Source: Bifidobacterium choladohabitans
GTDB lineage: Bacteria; Actinomycetota; Actinomycetes; Actinomycetales; Bifidobacteriaceae
Assembly: GCF_016102005.1 (NCBI RefSeq)
Contig: NZ_JACFPL010000004.1
Coordinates: 1-64,000 of the forward strand
Length of the DNA: 64,000 nt
Direction: 5' to 3'
Each line of letters begins with the position of its first letter. The first letter of the stretch is position 1. Below are positions 7,908-17,776 of this stretch, piece by piece. The position numbers and the translations under genes are program-made. The notes below the pieces were generated by a model, which saw nothing but the letters and a program-made list of their open reading frames with translations, was not told the DNA's origin and did no database searches.

Positions 7908-9521
7908 ATGGCTGTTGGCGAACAAGGCGTCATCGTAAGCGAACTACAGGAGGGCGCGACCAGTCTGGGCATCGAATTCGGCTCCACCCGCATCAAGGCT
8001 GTGCTGATCGACCACGACTACCGGACGCTGGCCACCGGGGACGTCGAGTGGGAGAACCGGCTGGAGGACGGCCTGTGGACATACTCCATGGACCAGATTC
8101 ACCAGGGTCTGCAGGCGGCATATAAGGCCATGGCCGAGGGTGTCCGTCGCCAGTACGGGGTGACGCTGACCAAGATCGGCGCCATGGGGATCTCGGCGAT
8201 GATGCACGGCTACCTGGCCTTCGACAAGGATGGCCAGCTGCTGGTGCCCTTCCGCACCTGGCGCAACACCAACACCCGCCAGGCCCATGAGGAGCTGTCG
8301 CAGGCCTTCAAGATCAATATTCCCGAGCGCTGGTCCATCGCCCACCTTTACCAGGCCATCCTGAACGGCGAAGAGCATGTGCCCAGGGTGGCCTACATCA
8401 CCACCCTGGCAGGCTACATGCACTGGAGGCTCTCCGGCCGCAAGGTCATCGGCATCGGCGACGCCTCGGGCATGTTCCCCATTGACTCCTCACGCAAGGA
8501 GTTCGACCAGGGCCTGCTGGACATCTTCTCCCGACTGCCCCAGGTCAAGGCCCAGCCCTGGGACATCCACGACCTGCTGCCTGAGCCGTTGACCGCCGGC
8601 AGCGATGCGGGGGCACTGACCGCAGAAGGCGCCGCCCTGCTCGATCCCAGTGGTCAGCTGCAGCCCGGCGTGCCCATGGCCCCGCCCGAGGGCGATGCGG
8701 GGACCGGCATGGTGGCGACCAACGCGGTTCGTCCCCGCACCGGCAACGTGTCTGCAGGCACATCCATCTTCGCCATGGTGGTCCTGGAGCATCCCCTGCG
8801 TGACTTCCACCCCGAGGTGGATCCGGTCACCACACCGGCTGGGGATCCGGCCGGCATGAGCCATGCCAACAACTTCACCTCGGACCTGAACGCCTGGGTT
8901 GGACTGTTCGGGGACTTCGCCAAGGCCGCCGGTCTGGACCTGAAGGGGGATGCGCTCTACGCCACCCTGTTCAACCAGGCCCTTCTGGCAGACAAGGACG
9001 CCGGCGGACTGATCAACTACTGCTTCTATTCCGGGGAGTTCCTGGCTGGCCTGGAGGAGGGTCGTCCCGTCTTTGCCCGCGGCCCCGAGGGGCGGATGAC
9101 CCTGGCCAACTTCATGCGCGCCCAGCTCTTCTCGGCCTTCTCGCCGGTCACCATCGGCATGGATGTGATGACCCGTCAGGAGCATGTCCAGGTGGATACC
9201 ATGGTCGGGCACGGCGGCATCTTCGCCACCCCCAAGGTGGCCCAGCGGATCCTGGCCGCCGCCTTCAACGCCCCCATCAAGGTCATGTCCACCGCTGTGG
9301 AGGGGGGCGCCTGGGGCATGGCCGTCCTGGCCGACTATCTGGGCCATGCCGACCAGACCCTGGCCGACTACCTGGATGCCAATGTCTTTGCGGGCGTCCA
9401 GTCCACAACCGAGCAGCCGGACCCGGCTGATGTGAAGGGCTTCAGAACCTTCTTCGACCGCTTCACCAAGGGCCTGCCCATCGAGCAGGCGGCCGTGAAG
9501 ACCATTCCCCTGCAGGGATGA
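7908..9521 (+). CDS. araB: Ribulokinase (FGGY family)
   Basis: Phosphorylates L-ribulose to L-ribulose-5-phosphate. The 537-residue protein opens with the FGGY phosphate motif (LGIEFGSTRIKAVLIDHD) and has a C-terminal domain with HGGIFATPKVAQRILA and EGGAWGMA. The ATG at 7908 is used because AAAGGAG lies seven bases before it; an upstream GTG (7875) would start inside the operator. Xylulokinases are in the same family, but the order araB-araD-araA behind a LacI regulator supports ribulokinase. Confidence 0.92.
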   Translation: MAVGEQGVIVSELQEGATSLGIEFGSTRIKAVLIDHDYRTLATGDVEWENRLEDGLWTYSMDQIHQGLQAAYKAMAEGVRRQYGVTLTKIGAMGISAMMHGYLAFDKDGQLLVPFRTWRNTNTRQAHEELSQAFKINIPERWSIAHLYQAILNGEEHVPRVAYITTLAGYMHWRLSGRKVIGIGDASGMFPIDSSRKEFDQGLLDIFSRLPQVKAQPWDIHDLLPEPLTAGSDAGALTAEGAALLDPSGQLQPGVPMAPPEGDAGTGMVATNAVRPRTGNVSAGTSIFAMVVLEHPLRDFHPEVDPVTTPAGDPAGMSHANNFTSDLNAWVGLFGDFAKAAGLDLKGDALYATLFNQALLADKDAGGLINYCFYSGEFLAGLEEGRPVFARGPEGRMTLANFMRAQLFSAFSPVTIGMDVMTRQEHVQVDTMVGHGGIFATPKVAQRILAAAFNAPIKVMSTAVEGGAWGMAVLADYLGHADQTLADYLDANVFAGVQSTTEQPDPADVKGFRTFFDRFTKGLPIEQAAVKTIPLQG

Positions 9522-9585
9522 GGCCGGGAGCTGAAAACGTCAAGCGGCCGGATCAGCGGGATCGGGCCGGGAAAAGGAGTTGCTG

Positions 9586-10278
9586 ATGGTGTCCTTGGCT
9601 GATTATTCGCCCGAGGTGCGCGACGAGGTGAAACTGGTGCGCGAGCAGGTGGCCACCCTGCATGCGCAGCTGACCAGGTGGAATCTGGTGGTCTGGACGG
9701 CGGGCAACGTCTCGCAGCGCCTGCGCTCCGCCGATCTGATGGTTATCAAGCCCTCGGGGGTGCGCTATGAGCACCTGACCCCGGGATCCATGGTGGTCAC
9801 CGATCTGGATGGCAACGTGGTGGACGGCGCTGAGGCCCCGTCCTCGGACACGCTATCCCACGCCTATATCTACCGGCACATGCCCGAGGTCTACGGCGTG
9901 GTCCACACCCATTCCACCTATGCCACCGCCTGGGCGGCCACCGGCAGGGACATTCCCTGTGTGCTGACCATGATGGGCGACGAGTTCGGCGGCCCCGTGC
10001 CGGTGGGTCCCTTCGAGCTGATCGGCTCCGAGGCCATCGGCAAGGGCGTGGTCGATACCTTAAAGGATCACCCGGGCTGCCCGGCCGTGCTCATGCGCAA
10101 CCATGGGCCCTTCACCGTGGGAGCCGATGCCGAGGCTGCCGTCAAGGCAGCGGCCATGACCGAGGAGGTGGCCCACACGGTCTGGGCAGCCGAGCAGATC
10201 GGCACGCCCAAGCCCATCGATCCAGCCGACATAGCCAAGCTCAACGACCGGTACCAGCACGTCTACGGCCAGCACTGA
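9586..10278 (+). CDS. araD: L-ribulose-5-phosphate 4-epimerase
   Basis: Class II aldolase-fold enzyme converting L-ribulose-5-phosphate to D-xylulose-5-phosphate, which enters the phosphoketolase pathway. Visible signatures are the phosphate-binding [20 protein letters not shown], and the zinc-ligand motif VHTHSTYAT with a later NHGPFTVG. The ATG at 9586 follows AAAAGGAG; a TTG at 9580 is in frame. 230 residues, normal. Lies 64 bases after araB and 31 before araA in the same operon. Confidence 0.95.
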   Translation: MVSLADYSPEVRDEVKLVREQVATLHAQLTRWNLVVWTAGNVSQRLRSADLMVIKPSGVRYEHLTPGSMVVTDLDGNVVDGAEAPSSDTLSHAYIYRHMPEVYGVVHTHSTYATAWAATGRDIPCVLTMMGDEFGGPVPVGPFELIGSEAIGKGVVDTLKDHPGCPAVLMRNHGPFTVGADAEAAVKAAAMTEEVAHTVWAAEQIGTPKPIDPADIAKLNDRYQHVYGQH

Positions 10279-10309
10279 GTCGGAAAGCATAAGCAAAGGA
10301 GCAAGAAGT

Positions 10310-11824
10310 ATGAGCATGAAAAATCCCTTCGAGGGCAAGGAACTCTGGTTCGCCGTTGGTTCGCAGGACCTCTACGGCGAGGAGACCCTGCGCCAGGTGG
10401 GCGTCCAGGCTGCGGACATCGCCAAGTCCCTCAACGACTCGGGTCGGATCCCGGTCAAGCTGGTCCTGAAGCCCACGCTGAAGGATTCGGACTCCATCCT
10501 GAATTTCATGGTCGATGCCTCGTCGAACCCGGCCTGCATCGGCGTGGTGGCCTGGATGCACACCTTCAGCCCGGCCAAGATGTGGATCAGGGGTCTGGAG
10601 AAGCTGCGCAAGCCGCTCCTGCAGCTGAACACCCAGCATCATGTGGAGATCCCCTGGGACACCATCGACATGGACTTCATGAATCTGAACCAGTCGGCCC
10701 ATGGCGATCGTGAGTTCGGCTACATCCTGACCAGGCTGGGAATCCCGCGCAAGATTGTGGTCGGCCACTACACCGACCCCGAGGTTGCCGACAAGATCGG
10801 CGTCTGGGCGCGTGCATGCGCAGGCTGGGATGCCGCCAACAACATGAAGGTCTGCCGCTGGGGCGACAACATGCGCGATGTCGCCGTCACCGAGGGCGAC
10901 AAGACCGAGGCTGAGAGGGTCTTCGGCGTCTCCGTCAACACCTGGCCGGTCAACGAGCTGGTGGACCATGTGAACGCCGTCACCGACGACCAGGTCAAGG
11001 ATCTGATCGAGGACTACAAGCGCAGCTATGAGGTGGCTCCCGAACTTCTGGACTCCCGGTACGACTCCCTGGTGGTGGCCGCTCGCGAGGAGCTCGGCAT
11101 GCGGGCCATGATGGAAGAGGTGGGTGCTACCGCCGCCGTGGACAACTTCCAGGATCTGGGAGCCCTGCGTCAGCTGCCCGGCGTGGGAGCCCAGCGGTTG
11201 ATGGCCGACGGGTACGGATTCTCGGCAGAGGGCGACTGGAAGACCTCGGTTCTGATTCGGATCGGCAACGTCATGGGCTACGGTCTCAAGGGCGGCTGCT
11301 CGCTCATGGAAGACTACTCCTACAACTTCGTGCCCGGCCATGAGGAGATCATGGGCGCCCACATGCTGGAGGTCTCGCCCACGCTGCTGACTGAGGGACG
11401 GCCCCGCCTCGAGATCCACCCCCTGTCCATCGGCGACAGGGAAGACCCGGTGCGTCTGGTCTTCACGGCCACCCCCTGCACTGATGCTGTGGTCGTCTCC
11501 CTGGCGGATGTACGCGAACGCTTCCGCCTGGTCATGAACGTGGTGGATGTGGTCGAGCCCGGCGGGTCCCTGGCCAAGCTGCCTGTGGCACGCGCCCTCT
11601 GGAAGCCCCGGCCCTCGCTCAAGGTCTCGGCTGAGTGCTGGCTGCGCGCCGGCGCAGCCCACCATACCTGCATGACCACCACCGTTGGTCGCGAGGCCTG
11701 GGAGGACTTCGCCCGGATGGCCGGCGTGGAGCTCGCCGTCATCGACGAGAACACCGAACCGCGTCGTTTTGAGGCCGATCTACGTGCAGCCGAGCTCTAC
11801 CACCGGCTGGACAACCGGCACTGA
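10310..11824 (+). CDS. araA: L-arabinose isomerase
   Basis: Isomerises L-arabinose to L-ribulose, the first step of the pathway. The 504-residue protein starts with the typical [12 protein letters not shown] and shows [24 protein letters not shown] and EDYSYNF, all conserved around the manganese site. AAAGGAG precedes ATG 10310 by eight bases. It is the last gene of araBDA and is followed by a strong terminator. Confidence 0.97.
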   Translation: MSMKNPFEGKELWFAVGSQDLYGEETLRQVGVQAADIAKSLNDSGRIPVKLVLKPTLKDSDSILNFMVDASSNPACIGVVAWMHTFSPAKMWIRGLEKLRKPLLQLNTQHHVEIPWDTIDMDFMNLNQSAHGDREFGYILTRLGIPRKIVVGHYTDPEVADKIGVWARACAGWDAANNMKVCRWGDNMRDVAVTEGDKTEAERVFGVSVNTWPVNELVDHVNAVTDDQVKDLIEDYKRSYEVAPELLDSRYDSLVVAAREELGMRAMMEEVGATAAVDNFQDLGALRQLPGVGAQRLMADGYGFSAEGDWKTSVLIRIGNVMGYGLKGGCSLMEDYSYNFVPGHEEIMGAHMLEVSPTLLTEGRPRLEIHPLSIGDREDPVRLVFTATPCTDAVVVSLADVRERFRLVMNVVDVVEPGGSLAKLPVARALWKPRPSLKVSAECWLRAGAAHHTCMTTTVGREAWEDFARMAGVELAVIDENTEPRRFEADLRAAELYHRLDNRH

Positions 11825-11847
11825 TCACCTGTTCCAGGAAAGATAAC

Positions 11848-11884
11848 AAGGCCCTGCCGCTGTATAAGTGGCGGGGCCTTTACA
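11848..11884 (+). terminator. Terminator of araBDA
   Basis: A 14-bp stem with two G-T pairs (aaggccctgccgct with agtggcggggcctt) around GTATA, ending in TTTA, 24 bases after the araA stop. Confidence 0.8.
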
Positions 11885-12068
11885 TGTTCGGCTTGTCGGT
11901 TTGCGTTGTCCCTCCTTTGTCGGTACAGTGATGATTAGGCAATGGGAACAGTGGCATGTCCCAAAGTTGACATATTGCCCACCCCCCTGAGTCGGGGAAG
12001 TGATCGGTTGGGGAGGCGAAGATGTGCCTGGCCATCCTGTGCCTATTAACAAAGAAGGGAATGCGTGC

Positions 12069-14066
12069 ATGCACATGCAACGAGATAATGAAGGGATAAG
12101 GCTCCCTAAGCTTTTAGGCTTGGCGGTTGCCGGAGCGACGCTCCTGGCGGGCATGGTAGTTTTGCCTGCCACCCAGGCTTCGGCCGCTACTGACTATGGA
12201 TATAATGCCGAAGATGACTTCAGGCCGGGTGCAGTTCAGAGCGACGTGCACCCCCAACTGACAGTTACCAAGTACCTGTCGCTGGCTCAGGGGTACAGCC
12301 CCACGGGTTCTTCTAAGGATGCCGTTGAGTTGAGCAAGAATGCCGACTTGGTTCCTGCCAAGGGCATTGCTTTCAATGTCAGGGAAGTCATTCCCCAACC
12401 CGGTCAAAATCTATCTGACATTAGTGCCTCGGATGAGAACACATATAAGGTCACGGCCAACTATATCGGTATCACTGACGGCCAAGGTGTGATCAATACC
12501 TGGTATCCGGCTGACACTGCAACCAACGCTCCAGCGGTTGATATTTCAGATTCGTCGAAAGCTGTCAGCTTCCCCGGAGGTGCCAACCATTGGTACGTGC
12601 TGGTAGAGAATCGTGATGAGTCGCCGGCTTTCAAGGCTAACAATCCGAATAAGCTTGATAGCAACAAGTATCAAGATGCAGCACCGTCGTTCTTTGGTCT
12701 GCCTTATGCGGCTAACTCACTCGATGCCACCGATACTGCAAGCCAGGTTCAAGGATACATTTACCATCTGCACCTGTATCCGAAGAACATGAACATCACG
12801 CAGTTCTCCAAGACCGTCCAGTCGGTCAAGGATTCGCAGAATAATGTGAAGCCTCAGCGGACAGCTGTTGCTGGAGATACGATTAGCTACAAGCTGACTC
12901 AGAAGCTCTACAACACTGGCGTGAAGACACCAAAAGACGGCAAGCTTGATGTCAGTGAGCTGAATGGCGACGGTAAGGATCTGCGTATTGTTGATCGCAT
13001 GTCCAGCTCTCTGAAGCTGAAGGGCGAATTCAAGGTTGTGCTTCATGCAGATGGAGTTGATGATGTGCAATTGGCTGAAGGTGCTACTGCTGATTATACG
13101 GAGTCACAGCCAACATCAAATCCTAACTCTTTTGGGGATAATAAGATGTTCGCCAATGAAGCCCCGAGCAGTAATGTATCTTATTACCAGTTTGATTTCT
13201 TCAATACTCTAACCAAAGTAAAGAACTTCACTCCAAAGGCTTTCCTGCTTGTCATAACTTATGATGCCACGGTCACTGGAGATGGTGATTCGACTGGCAC
13301 CGATGGTGTGGCCAACGATGCAGCTTCCGATTTCACCGAAAACGTTGACGCAGATGGCAACCACCAAGATCCAATTCGTGAGCATACGAATGTGATCAAT
13401 GCTGTTATTGCTTTCGGTGCTGTGCAGAATGAAAAGACAAAGTTTGCAGCTCTGCCCGACACTGAGTTCCGTCTGATCAAGTCTGAAGCTCAGCCGGATG
13501 AGTACCTCGCATCTGATGGGAACTTCTATGCCGAAGGTAAGGTGCCAGATGGTGTTCAGCTCTACAAGGCCACGGCCAACAAGAATGGTTTGGTAGCGTT
13601 CGCTGCTTTGCCTGTCTTCGGCTCGGCAGCTCCAACTAAAGACGCCGGCAAGACAGTGCAGGCCGGTGATTGGTTGCTGAAAGAGACCAAGACCCCCAAG
13701 GATTGGCGTAACCCTGGCATTCCCTTCCACACAGTAACATTTGGGGATGCCGGTAAGACTGAGGAGCAAGTCGCTCAGGAGTATGGACCTCATGCCACAA
13801 TTCAGCCTGATTATACAAAGCTTGGGTTTGGAAAGTTCGGAAGGACACCTAAGCAGATCACTGACGGTGGTGGCACAGCGATACAGTTCAATAATGTGCC
13901 AGTACAAACTTACTTGGCACATTATGCGACTTCTGATGCTGATGCGCCTCTGGCCCTGCCCCTGACTGGTGGTCGTGGCATCCTGCTCCTGCTGGTTGTA
14001 GGTGCCCTGATCATGGGTGGTGCCCTGTACGCCCGTAATCGGCGAAATAACGCCGCCCGGGCCTGA
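12069..14066 (+). CDS. Major pilin (SpaA/FimA-type backbone), LPXTG-anchored
   Basis: Backbone subunit of a sortase-assembled pilus. The 665-residue protein has a Sec signal (about residues 10-40, ending in ATQASAAT), a pilin motif with YPK whose lysine is K239, an E-box (LLKETKTP, E539) and the sorting signal LPLTG at 630-634 followed by a hydrophobic stretch and RNRRN. Sortase C would join the threonine of one subunit to the lysine of the next. AAGAAGGGA precedes ATG 12069; ATG 12075 is also possible. It is followed by a minor pilin and a class C sortase. Codon third positions are clearly more AT-rich than in neighbouring genes, suggesting acquisition or diversification. Confidence 0.9.
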   Translation: MHMQRDNEGIRLPKLLGLAVAGATLLAGMVVLPATQASAATDYGYNAEDDFRPGAVQSDVHPQLTVTKYLSLAQGYSPTGSSKDAVELSKNADLVPAKGIAFNVREVIPQPGQNLSDISASDENTYKVTANYIGITDGQGVINTWYPADTATNAPAVDISDSSKAVSFPGGANHWYVLVENRDESPAFKANNPNKLDSNKYQDAAPSFFGLPYAANSLDATDTASQVQGYIYHLHLYPKNMNITQFSKTVQSVKDSQNNVKPQRTAVAGDTISYKLTQKLYNTGVKTPKDGKLDVSELNGDGKDLRIVDRMSSSLKLKGEFKVVLHADGVDDVQLAEGATADYTESQPTSNPNSFGDNKMFANEAPSSNVSYYQFDFFNTLTKVKNFTPKAFLLVITYDATVTGDGDSTGTDGVANDAASDFTENVDADGNHQDPIREHTNVINAVIAFGAVQNEKTKFAALPDTEFRLIKSEAQPDEYLASDGNFYAEGKVPDGVQLYKATANKNGLVAFAALPVFGSAAPTKDAGKTVQAGDWLLKETKTPKDWRNPGIPFHTVTFGDAGKTEEQVAQEYGPHATIQPDYTKLGFGKFGRTPKQITDGGGTAIQFNNVPVQTYLAHYATSDADAPLALPLTGGRGILLLLVVGALIMGGALYARNRRNNAARA

Positions 14067-14104
14067 TGATCACGGTCACATCAAGAATCATGTGAGGTGA
14101 CCCG

Positions 14105-14141
14105 ATGGCGGACGGTTCCTCCGTGAATCGTCCGCCATTTT
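14105..14141 (+). terminator. Terminator after the major pilin gene
   Basis: atggcggacg (14105-14114) pairs perfectly with cgtccgccat (14129-14138), followed by TTT. It probably keeps expression of the abundant backbone pilin higher than that of the minor pilin and sortase downstream. Confidence 0.75.
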
Positions 14142-14258
14142 CATACGGACCGTTGAACTTTTACGATCCGCACATGTCGGGACGCTGGTTTGGTTTCTTC
14201 GGACCAGCAGAACTGACGCAACCACGTCGTCGAAAGGCGGCCTTGGAAGGGAAGGTTT

Positions 14259-15089
14259 ATGAAGGGAATTGCCTTGCCGAAATGCCTCGCCCACCGGGTC
14301 CTGCCCTGTCTGATTGCGGCCGTGGCCTGTTTAGGCCTTACCGCTTTCGATATGACGCCGGCGGCAGAGGCGGAGACGGTCAACCCGACCCTGACGGTGC
14401 AGCTCAAGAGAGGGCATTCAGGTCAAGGTGGTCAGAGCGACATCCTTCCGAGTGCTCCTGTATCTGCTGGAGCAGGATATGTCTTTCGTGCCCTGAGGCT
14501 GGATGCTGGTACTCTGAAGAGCCGGGTGGAGGCACTAGACCATAATCCTGGCGCTGATAAGGCGCAAGGGGCCATCAGTAACGAGGTGGCAGCCAACCCA
14601 GATGCTTTCAAGGACAAGACGCAACCCGCTGAATACTATGGTGTCTCTGATCAAAATGGCACTATAACCAACGCATCAGAAGCCAAATCACAAGGTGTCT
14701 GGCTTACAGGAGCCAATCTTGATTTAGACGCATCCAGTCTGACCGGAGGTAGTCCCGCTGTTTTTGATGGCGACTATTTCCATGCTTCATACTGGTTGGT
14801 CACCCTGGTAGCCACACCCAAGAATGCAAAGGTAAAAACCGATCCAGTGGTCGTACAGTTGCCGCTCTACCGCGAGCAGGGTGAAGTCCATCCACTTTAT
14901 GATGTGACTATAAGCCCCAAACTTGTGGACATACCTCAGGTCGTCCCAGTCGTGCGATCTGGAGGTCATGGCAAGCTGGCAGCTACCGGCGTCTCCATGG
15001 TGGCGCCTGGCATTCTGCTTATGATCCTGGCCATGATGGGCCTCTACTTGGCGGTAGTCGCACGATCCTGGAACAGGGATGAGCGTTAG
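14259..15089 (+). CDS. Minor pilin with LAATG sorting signal
   Basis: A 276-residue exported protein: N-terminal signal peptide (basic start, hydrophobic core to about residue 30, ending PAAEAET), a Ser/Ala/Gly-rich middle, and a C-terminal LAATG, a membrane segment and charged tail RSWNRDER. LAATG is a variant of LPXTG. It has no pilin lysine motif that I recognise, so it is likely a tip or base subunit rather than the shaft. GGAAGGGAAGG precedes the ATG. It sits between the backbone pilin and the sortase, each separated by a hairpin. Confidence 0.8.
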   Translation: MKGIALPKCLAHRVLPCLIAAVACLGLTAFDMTPAAEAETVNPTLTVQLKRGHSGQGGQSDILPSAPVSAGAGYVFRALRLDAGTLKSRVEALDHNPGADKAQGAISNEVAANPDAFKDKTQPAEYYGVSDQNGTITNASEAKSQGVWLTGANLDLDASSLTGGSPAVFDGDYFHASYWLVTLVATPKNAKVKTDPVVVQLPLYREQGEVHPLYDVTISPKLVDIPQVVPVVRSGGHGKLAATGVSMVAPGILLMILAMMGLYLAVVARSWNRDER

Positions 15090-15154
15090 GTATTCTCATG
15101 GCAATGTCGGTGTGATGCCATCAAACGGCATCGTAGACATCTGTGAGGATGTGT

Positions 15155-15195
15155 AAAGACCGGCGGTATCATACAGGTGCCGCCGGTCTTTGTAT
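15155..15195 (+). terminator. Terminator after the minor pilin gene
   Basis: AAAGACCGGCGG and CCGCCGGTCTTT form a perfect 12-bp stem with T residues at the end. A smaller hairpin (gatgcc/ggcatc, 15115-15133) precedes it. Confidence 0.8.
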
Positions 15196-15246
15196 GTCAA
15201 GAACTAACAATCGGACTATTTGAAGCGGGCATGAGAAAGGCTATAG

Positions 15247-16746
15247 ATGGACCAGTACACTGACTCGGCTACTATGAGCCCATCCCAGACGACCGGAAAC
15301 GGTGATGCCAACGTATCCATCCCGGCTGAGTCAGCCTCGTCAGACATGCCTGTTGAGCAAGGGGACATGCCACCTTCCTATGCTCCTAGTTCCGAGGTGC
15401 CGCCCTCCTATCCACCTTCGGCAACACCTGAGGATCGCGGAGCTTCAGAATCGGATGATTCAGATGTAATAGCAGCTCCAGTGACAGTTCCAGGCCACGC
15501 TACAACGTCTGCTCCGATAATTGTCGTTTCGGGAAATCATTCCCAGGACACAGATCAACAAGGTAAAGCAGATCAGGAAGCTGCGACTGCATCCAAACAG
15601 GCCAAGAACGGCGGCAAGGCTAGCAAGTCAGGGCGGGGGTTCGGCCTCCTAGAGACCTTGGCCTTCCTGATTGGTCTGGCAATCTTTCTCTATCCCCTGC
15701 TGGCAGCCTATGTGAACTATTCCAAGGATTCCTCCGCAGTAGACAACTACGATCAAATCGTGGATGCACTCTCGCCTGCACAGCGCAGGGCGATGTGGCG
15801 TGATGCCAAGAAGTATGACGAGGAATTGGGCAAGCCTACGCTGAGGGACCCCTTCAAGTACAAGGAAGTCAAGGAACCACTGGGCCGCTACTACAAAATC
15901 CTCAATGTGGACGGTAAGGGCATGATGGCCTATGTGGAGATCCCCAAGATCAATGTCAAGCTGCCCGTGCGGCACGGTACCAGCGATGAGGTGCTCAAGG
16001 ACGGCACCGGGCACATCGCCACAACCCACGTGCCTACAGACAACCGAACAATCCACTCCGTTATTACCGGACACACCGGCGAAGTCGGCTACATGCTTTT
16101 CGACAACCTGACGCAGTTGCGCAAGGGGGACGTCTTCCAGATACGAGTGCTCAAACGGCATATGAGCTACAAGGTGGATCAGATCAAGATCATCCTGCCT
16201 ACTGATGTGAGCGCACTGCAGCCAGTCCAGAATTCCAACTATGTGACCCTACTGACCTGCTACCCCTATGGTGTCAATTCCCACCGTCTGATTGTGCGTG
16301 GGCACTATATCGGCGATGACGTACCTCCCACCCAACCTGAAGGGGCGCCCATTTACATGGTCTGGGTGCTTCTGGCCCTGTTTTTGGCCTGCCTGGTGGG
16401 CTGGTACCTGCTCTCACGTCGTCGGCGCAACTGTCGTCACGAACTGGAGCAGATGGAACATCTGGAATCCCGCGCGACAGGACCGGGGGCCATGGGCGAG
16501 CCGCTGGCCACGATCATGGTCAGCCATGAGCAGGAGACCCGTTCAGAAGCCACCCGCCGCCGTCGGTTGATCAAAACCAGACGGATTTGCAGCGCGCTCA
16601 TGTGGCTGTTGGCTGTGCTCGGCCTCTTCTTCGCCTGGGGTACGGTCGGCATGATGATGAGAATCAGTCTGCTGCCCGTATTCGACCTTGGCTACCACTG
16701 GTTCGACACCCACGTGCTGTACTTCTTCGGCATTAGCAAATTCTAA
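15247..16746 (+). CDS. Class C sortase (pilus polymerase)
   Basis: Cysteine transpeptidase that polymerises the pilin subunits encoded upstream. Catalytic residues are H276 (in TGHTG), C338 (in TLLTCYPYG) and R347 (in NSHRL). A lid motif DPF at 201-203, typical of pilus-specific sortases, is present. One membrane segment precedes the catalytic domain (about 138-158) and one or two follow it. The first 130 residues are a disordered Ser/Pro/Ala-rich cytoplasmic extension, unusually long. The C-terminal part also carries a charged cytoplasmic loop and a last membrane segment. GAAAGG precedes the ATG. Confidence 0.92.
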   Translation: MDQYTDSATMSPSQTTGNGDANVSIPAESASSDMPVEQGDMPPSYAPSSEVPPSYPPSATPEDRGASESDDSDVIAAPVTVPGHATTSAPIIVVSGNHSQDTDQQGKADQEAATASKQAKNGGKASKSGRGFGLLETLAFLIGLAIFLYPLLAAYVNYSKDSSAVDNYDQIVDALSPAQRRAMWRDAKKYDEELGKPTLRDPFKYKEVKEPLGRYYKILNVDGKGMMAYVEIPKINVKLPVRHGTSDEVLKDGTGHIATTHVPTDNRTIHSVITGHTGEVGYMLFDNLTQLRKGDVFQIRVLKRHMSYKVDQIKIILPTDVSALQPVQNSNYVTLLTCYPYGVNSHRLIVRGHYIGDDVPPTQPEGAPIYMVWVLLALFLACLVGWYLLSRRRRNCRHELEQMEHLESRATGPGAMGEPLATIMVSHEQETRSEATRRRRLIKTRRICSALMWLLAVLGLFFAWGTVGMMMRISLLPVFDLGYHWFDTHVLYFFGISKF

Positions 16747-16873
16747 GCCGGTGTATGAGCGCACGCTTGACCACATGCGCCAGTTCTGCCGTAATCGGGC
16801 TTTTGCCTGGTTCTAGAATGGAGCGAGCATGGCCCGGCAGACTGCTGGGCTGCATCCTGGGAAGGTGTGGACC

Positions 16874-17722
16874 ATGACAGCAGTTCCTGACATCTTATTG
16901 TCTGATGGCAATCGCATTCCGCAGGTGGGCCTGGGCGTGCTCAGGATCGACGATGATCAAACCGCTGGGGTAGTGCAATCCGCCCTGGAACTGGGTTATC
17001 GCCACATCGATACGGCGGCGGGCTATCGCAACGAAGGCGGCGTGGGCCGTGGCCTCAAGGCATTCGGTTGCCAGAGCGGTCCTGGGCGTACCAAGCTGTG
17101 GCTGACTACCAAGCTGCGTGACTCCGAACAGGGGTATGACAGCGCCCTGCGGGCCTTTGACCGCCAGCTGGCTCTGCTGGGCACTGACTATGTCGACATG
17201 TATATGATCCATTGGCCAACACCGTTCGATTGGCGGGCCGACCAGGTTTGGCGCGCATTCCATCGGCTGCGTGATGAGGGGCGGGTGCGGACCCTGGGGG
17301 TCTGCAACTTCCTGCCGGAACATCTGGAACGGCTGCGCCAGGAGACAGGGGAGTACCCTGCCGTGGATCAGATTGAATTGCACCCCAGCTGGCAGCAGCG
17401 CGCGGTGACCGCCTTCTGCAAGGAGCATGGCATAGCCGTCCAGGCATACTCTCCATTGGCGCGAGGCGCAGACCTGAGAGCCGGTGGCGGCAGGCTGGAG
17501 AAAATAGCCCAGGCCCACAGGGTCACGCCGGCCCAGGTGGTGCTGCGTTGGCACATCGAAAACGGGACCATCATCATTCCCAAGTCTGTCCACAGGGAAA
17601 GGCAGGCCGAGAACCTGGACCTGTTCGGCTTCAACCTGACACCTGAGGAGCATGCCGCCATCGATGCCATGGACTCCCCGGTGCGCGCAGGACACGACCC
17701 GATGACCTATGCATACGCCTGA
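16874..17722 (+). CDS. Aldo/keto reductase
   Basis: NADPH-dependent TIM-barrel reductase of the AKR superfamily, substrate unknown. Motifs: LGYRHIDTAAGYRNE with the catalytic Asp and Tyr, LWLTTKL with the catalytic Lys, MYMIHWP with the His, GVCNF, and the cofactor-binding IIPKSVHRER. Begins at ATG 16874 after GGGAAGG, giving the normal family start; an in-frame ATG at 16829 follows TAGAATGGAG and would add 15 residues. 282 residues. The 2,5-diketo-gluconate reductase branch (AKR5) fits best. Confidence 0.9.
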   Translation: MTAVPDILLSDGNRIPQVGLGVLRIDDDQTAGVVQSALELGYRHIDTAAGYRNEGGVGRGLKAFGCQSGPGRTKLWLTTKLRDSEQGYDSALRAFDRQLALLGTDYVDMYMIHWPTPFDWRADQVWRAFHRLRDEGRVRTLGVCNFLPEHLERLRQETGEYPAVDQIELHPSWQQRAVTAFCKEHGIAVQAYSPLARGADLRAGGGRLEKIAQAHRVTPAQVVLRWHIENGTIIIPKSVHRERQAENLDLFGFNLTPEEHAAIDAMDSPVRAGHDPMTYAYA

Positions 17723-17776
17723 CCGCTATGATGGATGATTCATGCATGCAGTCGACATAGGAGGTATCGGCGGTAG

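Noticed and set aside
11967-11972. TTGACA upstream of the major pilin gene as a -35 element
   Set aside because: No -10-like hexamer at 16-18 bases downstream, so a promoter could not be supported. The nearby C6 run is too short to call a slippage site.
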